Below, one piece after another: positions 57,511 to 64,000 of a stretch of DNA of 64,000 bases; position 1 is the first letter of the stretch, and each line of letters begins with the position of its first letter. This stretch comes from Solenopsis invicta (taxonomy: Eukaryota > Arthropoda > Insecta > Hymenoptera > Formicidae). A program made the position numbers and the translations under genes. The stretch covers positions 13,131,306-13,195,305 of the forward strand of contig NC_052677.1 in assembly GCF_016802725.1 (NCBI RefSeq), given 5' to 3'. The notes under the pieces were generated by a model. It was given only the letters and a program-made list of their open reading frames with translations. It ran no database searches and was not told the DNA's origin.

Positions 57511-58973
57511 TAAGTTGAATCGTATATTAATTGTTAATTGAATGGTCTAATGAGCGTTTGTCAAATATATTGAAAAACTTGGATCTGAGCGTTTAAACTG
57601 TAATTATTTAAATTGAATTACGCAAGAATCTTATTAGCTATTATTCTTATGTAACTTACGTAACGATACTGATGTTACATGCGAAGTGAACAATACGAAA
57701 ATCTAACTTCTTCTAAGCAGTCGTTACAGTAATACTGTTATATACAAATGAAGCTAATACGTTAAAAGGTGACATATTAAGATATTCATCTTAATAACTT
57801 TTCTACCGCGAATAAGACATCATTGAAACGTCATTCACATAATTTCGTTTGCTGGATTGCGCGTTCACGAGTTACACCGGAAACGGATGCTCGGAGAATA
57901 ATCGCTGTCGGTGGAAGAATACGCGAGAGAATTCGAAGATAATTTAAGAAGTAATTAAATTCATTTGTGTTCTTTGATTTTCTGGGACGCTGTTTCAGCT
58001 TGGATCTTATCGAAAAAAATCAGAAAAGCTCACGTCGGACTTGGAACATCTTTCCTTATCACACTTGAATTTCTAGATCCAAATTTTTCGAAATTTAGAT
58101 TGCGCGTCAAGCGAAGGAATTTTATCAATTTAAGCCCGATATTTTAAATTGTGTCGTATGACAAAATTTTTAAGCAAGATTTTTTTGGTTGGTTACAGAA
58201 TAGAAAAATTTCCAAATTTGTAGAAATGCTTTATCTTACAGCCAATCGATAATGTCCTACGTGTCGTACGATACATGAAATATCAGCTTTACGATATCAT
58301 GTGCATCTAGATTTATTTGTTTTTGATAATTCGCATTCTTAATATCAATATCTCATTTCGTAATAATGAGATACAGTGATGCATACAAGTATTTATGTCT
58401 TTTCTCTTGTATCTAGAGCGATCCTAATTGAATATCATGAAAAAATCATTACATCACAAAGAATTGTGATACGACAAATAACAAATTCGTATATATTTTA
58501 CACTTGAATGGCAAGTGCCTCGTCTTAACTGTCGTAAATTAAACGTCTCCACTCTAGTTGGATGTAAACGATCGCGTAAAATCCTCCGTGAAAAGACGCG
58601 CTGTACATACACCGGACTCCCTCGCATTTCTTTACGAAGAAAGACATAAAAGAGCGTAGCTTCGCGCCTTCTAATTTCCCCCTCCTCCCTTCGCTCCTCG
58701 GAATGGAGAGTTTGATTTCTTGCACGCTCGCGTCTCTCTTCGCCAGGCTAATTCTGCTCTCTATCTCAAAGGGAAAAATACGAGAGGCAAAGAGAAGAAG
58801 GGGGACTATTGACCGTAATGACACCGAATTAGCATCGCGTCCTAATCGGAGGGCTGCATTAGAGACGCGTCTGAAAGAGCGCCGCGGGTCGAGGTCGATG
58901 AAATATTCCCATCGACTCTTGCGTTCTAAACTATCGTAACCCTGGCACGATCCACATCCATCCACGCTCCATT

Positions 58974-59877
58974 CGTCTCGCGGAATTGTCGACCGGTACC
59001 ACCACAGCATCGCCCGCGTTCACAATTTACATCTCCTTTCCCCTCCGCTTCCTCTCCTCGATACAGCGCGTTTCCGAAGGAGAAATCGAAACGACAAAAT
59101 TCAAATGACGAGGATGTAATTAATTCGAGAGGCGCGTCTTAGTTTCTTTAAGAAAATGTTTTTACATCCTGCACGAGAGGATGTTCTCCGGACGAATCTC
59201 TTAGATCCCTCCTAGAAATCCGGCGCGTCTTGTAAATCGTAAACAATAGAAATCTGTATCTGCGGTGAATTAAACGGTGCACGCGAGCGTGCGGATAACG
59301 CAGCCGAGCGATTGTCTTTACACGCAATAAATGCTCTCACGTAACGCAAGGAGAGGAGGGAATTATAAAACAAAAAAAAATGAAAATAGCGTACCTTTTG
59401 TCTGCCACGTGTCGCGCGAGAGTGTTATTTTATTGCAGCGCGTTCCAATGTACGTGCCCTATATATATGAACGACTTGTGGATGTGCCCATTCTATAAAT
59501 ACATGCGAACATTTGTGTGTGAGAGTTCTTTGATTGTATGTAACAATCGTTTCCCTCCCTCGTTGCGTTATCGTGCATTGCCTATTCGTGCACGGCCCGT
59601 ATCTTCGTCGATAATGTTTACGATTGGATTACCTGACGCTTCTTCAACGGTACGGACAACTTCTGCGGTAAACAAGCCGCGGTGAACAACAAATTATCGC
59701 CGTTTCGAGATCCGAAGTTACACGAAGTCAACGGGAGCGAAACGCCCGTTTTTCCCGAAAATCTCGGGCGGATAACATTGAGGCGGACGCATCTTTTTGG
59801 ATATCAATAGAACGGATCCCACGCGTCGCGTTAAGTTCGGATTCAACACTTGGCACGGTTTCAGCAAAGTTGCACGC
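58974..59877. repeat. Duplicated noncoding upstream block, copy B
   Basis: Second copy of the block at 49488-51272, without the 802-bp insertion. CpG-rich compared with copy A. It lies about 4.6 kb from NAGA copy B, versus about 0.2 kb for copy A. No conserved reading frame. Perhaps promoter, enhancer or an untranslated exon. Confidence 0.85.
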
Positions 59878-60538
59878 AATTTGCATCGCGTCGCGTTTTA
59901 TTTTCGACGCACTCCAGCGCGAAGCGCGACGTCGCTTTCGTATCCTTAAATGGCGATCGCTGAAACGGGGGAGGAGATAAAGGAAATTATGGGCCATTAT
60001 TCAATAGAACTTAACGAAAATTGGACGTCTGGAAAGAGAAAAGAAAGCTCGCGTTATTTCGGATGGATAGAACTAACTTTATTTGGAATTGTTTATATAT
60101 AACAATTATTTTGTCGTTTTTAATTGCGCAATCGACTAGTTAACAATGTTGTTGCTTTGAAACGCACACGCCTGTCATTGACACTGCATATTTTTCGAGA
60201 CTAGAATCTTGAGGAGCGAGAAGATAAGAAAGTTGATTAAACAACGATATCTACTTTAATCATAAAAATCAATTTATCGAGCATTCTCGCTGACTCGATT
60301 GATGACAGAAATGTATCTTTTGATTAACTATAATAAGATTAAAAGCTATAAGATACACTGGCTATCATTAAGAAGTAAAATGAAGGGAAATAAATAGCAG
60401 CCGGTTATCGTTTAATTACAAAAGTAAAATAAAATATACATATATGTATTTATGTGTACATACAAAAAAGTTACGTATGTTTTAGCTCTAACGATTGGAA
60501 GAAAGGATTCGCAAGCAGCTGTACGTCAAATTTTTAAT
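59878..60538. other. Spacer before Mp20
   Basis: Mixed sequence beyond the duplication boundary, including the Mp20 3' UTR on the minus strand. Nothing else seen. Confidence 0.5.
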
Positions 60539-61883
60539 TTACTTTCCAAGAAGAATTTTGCGAGTGGCGCCGATGCTTTGACCAGCCTGGGTCGCACCCT
60601 TGTTGGAACCGGCTTGAAGACCGATCATCGTCTGGCCAGCTTTCAATTGTTCCTCCGTAAAGTCGCGCTTGCACTCTTCTGCCGGCTTAGGTCCTAGCCA
60701 AGGTCCTGGCCATTCAGGATGCTTGTACGTCTAAATAAACAGAGGTATCGATATTTTTAATCGCATGTATAATTACAATAATTATATCGATAGAATTGCT
60801 TATCATACAGAAAAAAAACCGTCGCAAAATTTTAATATATATTAGTAAAGATGATAATAAGAATAAAAAAACGTACCGTTCGGCCGAGCGCGAACAATGT
60901 CGTTATTACTTGTGCTATATCTTTTTTCTCCCATAAGTCTACGGTCTGAAAAACATCGACGTCGTCCACTCCGTAGTCCTTTAGCGCCTTTTGAAACCTG
61001 CAACGTGCAATGTAGTCACAATGTAGTCACTGCATAATTTACATAAACGACACAGGTGTCTCGTCAGCCGCTACTCACGTATTAATATTTTCCATCATCT
61101 TGAACTGTCCGCCAGAAGTGTTGATCTTTGGTATGGATCCAGGAGCGAGTTTGTTCATGACATGACACAGGACCTGGCCGTCCTTGAGCACGTCTTCGAA
61201 GGCCTCACCAGCAGGAAACTTCTTGCCAAGAACCGACTCGATCCATTCCTGTGCCTCCCTCTCCTGCTCGGGGTTGCGTTTTGCCGCAATCTATACAAAA
61301 CACAAATCTTAGAATTTTAGTGTGTGTTTAAAAGAAAGGCAATATCAACATCACAGGAAGAGTAAAGTTTTACTGAAATATCGGAAAATTTAATTAGATA
61401 TAGATCTGAAAATAATTTTTAGGTCATCAAAATAATTATGAAGCATGTTCAAACATGATGGACGTTGCTGCAAAAAATTTTGACATTCCATCAATCAACT
61501 TGAGCGGCCTACATAATTATTTCAATGATCCAACAAAATTAATTTCAAATCTGCACTTAGCTAAATTTTCAGACGCTTAGCAAAACCATTCTTTCGTTGT
61601 AGATCTCTGTCTCTTTCTCTCTGTCTTAAATCTTCAAAAGAATAGAATTTTTCAAATTTCTCAGAACATCCCAAAGAATATACTTTTTTCGAAAAAATAT
61701 ATGTTGTCTTATCATTTTCTTATTATATTATTAAACGATTTTCTGTTCGAAAAACAAAGAAACGAACTCAGAATGATAAATCACACTGACGCACGTAACC
61801 GTAAACGTAAATTGGAATGAATTACACCACACGATTGAAATATATGTATATACCTTAGCGCGCACTTGACGTTCTAGAGCCAT
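60539..61883 (-). CDS. Mp20: Muscle protein 20 (calponin/transgelin family)
   Basis: Minus strand, four coding exons: 61883-61854, 61290-61079, 60997-60877 and 60730-60539, giving 184 residues, the length of fly Mp20. A single calponin-homology domain spans about residues 20-125 (AQEWIESVLGKKFPAGEAFE, VLKDGQVLCHVMNKLAPG, DVFQTVDLWEKKDIAQV, TLFALGRT). It is followed by the Mp20/transgelin tail GPWLGPKPAEECKRDFTEEQ and a calponin-like repeat GLQAGSNKGATQAGQS ending RKILLGK. Known role: actin-associated protein of synchronous insect muscles. A TATA box and initiator lie just upstream, predicting a very short (~24 nt) leader. MITE-like repeats sit in intron 1 and upstream. Confidence 0.95.
61291..61853 (-). 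other. First intron of Mp20
   Basis: 563 bp. More than a third of it is a MITE (61368-61586). Muscle enhancers of such genes often lie in intron 1, but I can point to no specific site. Confidence 0.6.
61368..61586. mobile_element. Foldback MITE in Mp20 intron 1
   Basis: Arms of about 60 bp containing GAAAATTTA and CATCAAAATAATTATG pair with the complement at 61508-61586. Related to the copy at 62630-62832 by both arms and by the inverted centre (TGTCAAAA and TTTT words). Confidence 0.65.
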
Positions 61884-61903
61884 CCTTATGATATTTTTGA
61901 AAA

Positions 61904-61941
61904 GACTGAAGTGCCGTGGCTTCTAGAGACGGCTTTTTATA
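61904..61941 (-). promoter_or_regulatory. Mp20 core promoter (TATA box and initiator)
   Basis: On the minus strand TATAAAAAG (61941-61933) is followed by TCAGTC (61909-61904), an arthropod initiator. The predicted start A at 61907 lies about 34 bases downstream of the first T of the TATA box, 24 bases before the ATG. Confidence 0.65.
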
Positions 61942-64000
61942 CGTTCCGAAGGAGTACGGAACCACGGTGGGCCAAGTCGGGGGAGAAATCCGTCCAACAA
62001 CGTAAGAGGGTTGTATACGGGGTGTTCCGTGAGAAACATTCCGACGAAAAGAAATTTTTATCCTGGTAAAAGCGCAGTCGAGGATCCCTCGTCATTACAT
62101 TCGTATGTATCAGATGTATCTTTAGGGCTCTCGTGGTGTCTTATCCTCTTCTTCGTTCGGTTCGATGATCAATAAACGGTATCAGATACTTTTTTTCCAT
62201 GTTCCATATGATTGACGCGACACCCTGTATAGGCGACGCAAGCGTGCGTGATTCCACATGTTTCGGGATTCTAATATTAGCGGCTTATTCAGTTAAACGA
62301 GAAATAGGTTTTCTGAAATCGCAGCTGTGCCGTGAAAATTGGGCAGCTTAGTAATGATTATAGCATCCGGTAAATAAGCCGAAACAAGAATCGCGCGAGT
62401 GTGTCACTGTCGCGTTGGCTACCTTTTATTAAAGTGAGCCAATGTAATAGAGACAGCCTATTAAGGGTCTCAGATGTTGATTGTGCGTTTCTAATACTTA
62501 TTTTGAAAAATGAACCGGAAAGAGAATATTTTGATTCTTCCATTAAGTCTCATAATCAGTCTAACAGAGGTTTTTTAAGTTTCTTATCCTAATTTTATAA
62601 TGATATAACATATACATTCTATAGAACTGTTTTGCCAAGTATTTAAAAATTTAGTTGAATACAAAATTGAAAATAATTTTGTTATACCATCAAAATAATT
62701 ATGATCCTCATGTTGGTTGCTAGAGTGTCAAAACTTTTCACAGCGTTGCTTGAAAATCCTAATTATCTTCATGGTTTAACAAAATTACTTTCCACTCTAT
62801 ATCCAGCTAAATTTTTAAATATTTTAGTAAAAGTGTTCTTTCCATGCAATACCCTGATTTGAATAAAAAAACGAGGAGGAACGAATGAAGGTATAGACGA
62901 ATGGTGTGTGGTTAAGTTGCAATGTAAACAAAGTCCTCTTTTTGGCTGAAGAAATAAACTTCCATTTTATTTTGCGATATATGACAAATGAAAACGAAAA
63001 ACGCGAGGAACAAATAGAAAAAGAGAACATGTTGCGTGTGCATGACTCAGTAGACATGAATATGAATTTAAATGATTTGAATGGATCCTTATTGGGAGAC
63101 AGAAATGTCAGATTGAGACTCGTCTGATCTGTTCGAACAAAACGGCTCGCGTTGTTCTCGGTCTGATTACATTGCATATTCCAACACATAGCTCATCGGT
63201 ATAGGGCGTAGGCAACGTGTCGAGGTCCTGACACAGAAGGAAAAAAGAATACGGTCGCCCTCGTGGAAAGTGGGACGTGCTACTTTTAAATAGTTCTCTG
63301 TCATATGGCTCGGGTTATTATTGCACGATCCAGATTTCGTGACAGATGCTCGCCTCTCGCGAGCGCGAGATAGAGCCGGAGAAAATGCGGAAAATTATAG
63401 GCATCCCGAGGTCGGGGCTCTAAAAGTTCATCGCTAATATATGTATGGACTAATACGGTGACTAATAGATTTGAAAGAGCTCATAAAATATCAAAGTTTA
63501 TTTCTAATTGTAAGAGAATTTTATTGCAAATTAACTGGTTTTATTATAAATAAACGAAAATTGTTATACACGTAATGTGAAAGTAATGTTTTTGAAAGTT
63601 ATTAGAAGAAAGTTATTTAGAAGACTGCGCTGAGATTCGGAAAACAAAAAGTATCGCAGATGATCATAACTCTTCCATCTACAAAACAAAACAGTGAGAT
63701 TTTTGATTACGTTGCATAATTTGGGCCTTGCGTGTCGATTCAAACGGGATCATTTATTGGCCGGATGGCGAACCGATGAATCATGTTTAAATTTAAGTTT
63801 TCTGCGCGCTTCCACTAGCTACAATCTCGTCTGCTTCGTGTCGAAGGTGCGTGGGCGTTTTTTCTAAGCGCTGATGAAGAGGCTTCATATTCACGTTATT
63901 CTATAAATGCAATCTACCTCCTTGTCCAATATTAATCATAGATTTACATCGAATACAACACAGCTTCTAACTCGCGTTTATAACTTTTTGATGAAAATCT
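61942..64000. other. Upstream region of Mp20
   Basis: About 2 kb of non-coding DNA on the 5' side of Mp20, with one MITE (62630-62832) and otherwise unremarkable sequence. A gene beyond the right edge cannot be judged. Confidence 0.4.
62630..62832. mobile_element. Foldback MITE upstream of Mp20
   Basis: About 200 bp, nearly palindromic. Left arm TATTTAAAAATTTAGTTGAA onward and the complement of the right arm (TATTTAAAAATTTAGCTGGA) match for about 65 bp. Same family as 61368-61586, in opposite central orientation. Confidence 0.7.

Larger units (their letters stand above)
54761..58973. other. Inserted/expanded region upstream of NAGA copy B
   Basis: About 4.2 kb present between NAGA copy B and its upstream block but absent from unit A. 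It contains an ATT microsatellite (54980-55008), two adjacent foldback elements (55071-55380, 55419-55849), a CpG island (56480-56750) and a TAA-flanked MITE (57384-57510). No coding gene is supported. Confidence 0.5.

Noticed and set aside
1..64000. CRISPR arrays, operons, prokaryotic or viral genes, tRNA or rRNA genes
   Set aside because: Introns, CpG islands and insect gene families show nuclear eukaryotic DNA. No spaced identical repeats, no rRNA and no complete tRNA cloverleaf were found by eye.

Overview
The window looks like nuclear DNA of an insect, most likely a hymenopteran and perhaps an ant. The evidence is spliced genes with short GT-AG introns, AT-rich intergenic DNA broken by CpG-rich promoter islands, a muscle-specific Mp20 gene, and many short inverted-repeat transposons. 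The species call is inference. All gene models below were built by hand from reading-frame continuity, splice dinucleotides and phase, and remembered family motifs. No database search was run.

Layout, left to right. (1) An SLC36/PAT proton-coupled amino acid transporter on the minus strand (639-3181), then about 7 kb with no recognisable gene. (2) Two plus-strand tandem paralogues of an unrecognised family (10442-11744 and 12321-13380), with cysteine clusters. (3) A plus-strand tamalin/GRASP-like PDZ scaffold (13851-16591) with a polyglutamine tract and a C-terminal PDZ ligand. (4) A minus-strand lysophosphatidylcholine acyltransferase (18437-29277) with 11 coding positions. One of these is served by two alternative exons (22200-22414 and 23416-23633), each carrying a complete HX4D catalytic motif. 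Only one of the pair keeps frame. (5) About 7.5 kb of gene-poor DNA with microsatellites, foldback elements and short arrays of a degenerate 8-bp repeat. (6) A minus-strand TRMT9B-type methyltransferase (36782-41959), with a ~3.4-kb last exon encoding a long disordered insert. (7) A tandem duplication of a GH27 alpha-N-acetylgalactosaminidase gene on the minus strand (copy A 46798-49274, copy B 52329-54333). The duplication includes the 3' flank, the first exon and a block of ~0.9 kb of noncoding upstream DNA (49488-51272 and 58974-59877). (8) Mp20, a calponin-family muscle protein, on the minus strand (60539-61883), with a TATA/Inr promoter.

The genes do not form a pathway; this is an ordinary eukaryotic neighbourhood. 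The most informative points are the mutually exclusive catalytic exons of the acyltransferase, and the divergence of the two NAGA copies: relocated start codon, frameshifted C-terminus, MITE-expanded intron and a retained upstream module. Next come the unknown paralogue pair and the 8-bp periodic arrays. The rest of the noncoding DNA is dominated by non-autonomous DNA transposons with visible TIRs and, in several cases, visible target-site duplications (TA, TTAA, TTA/TAA).
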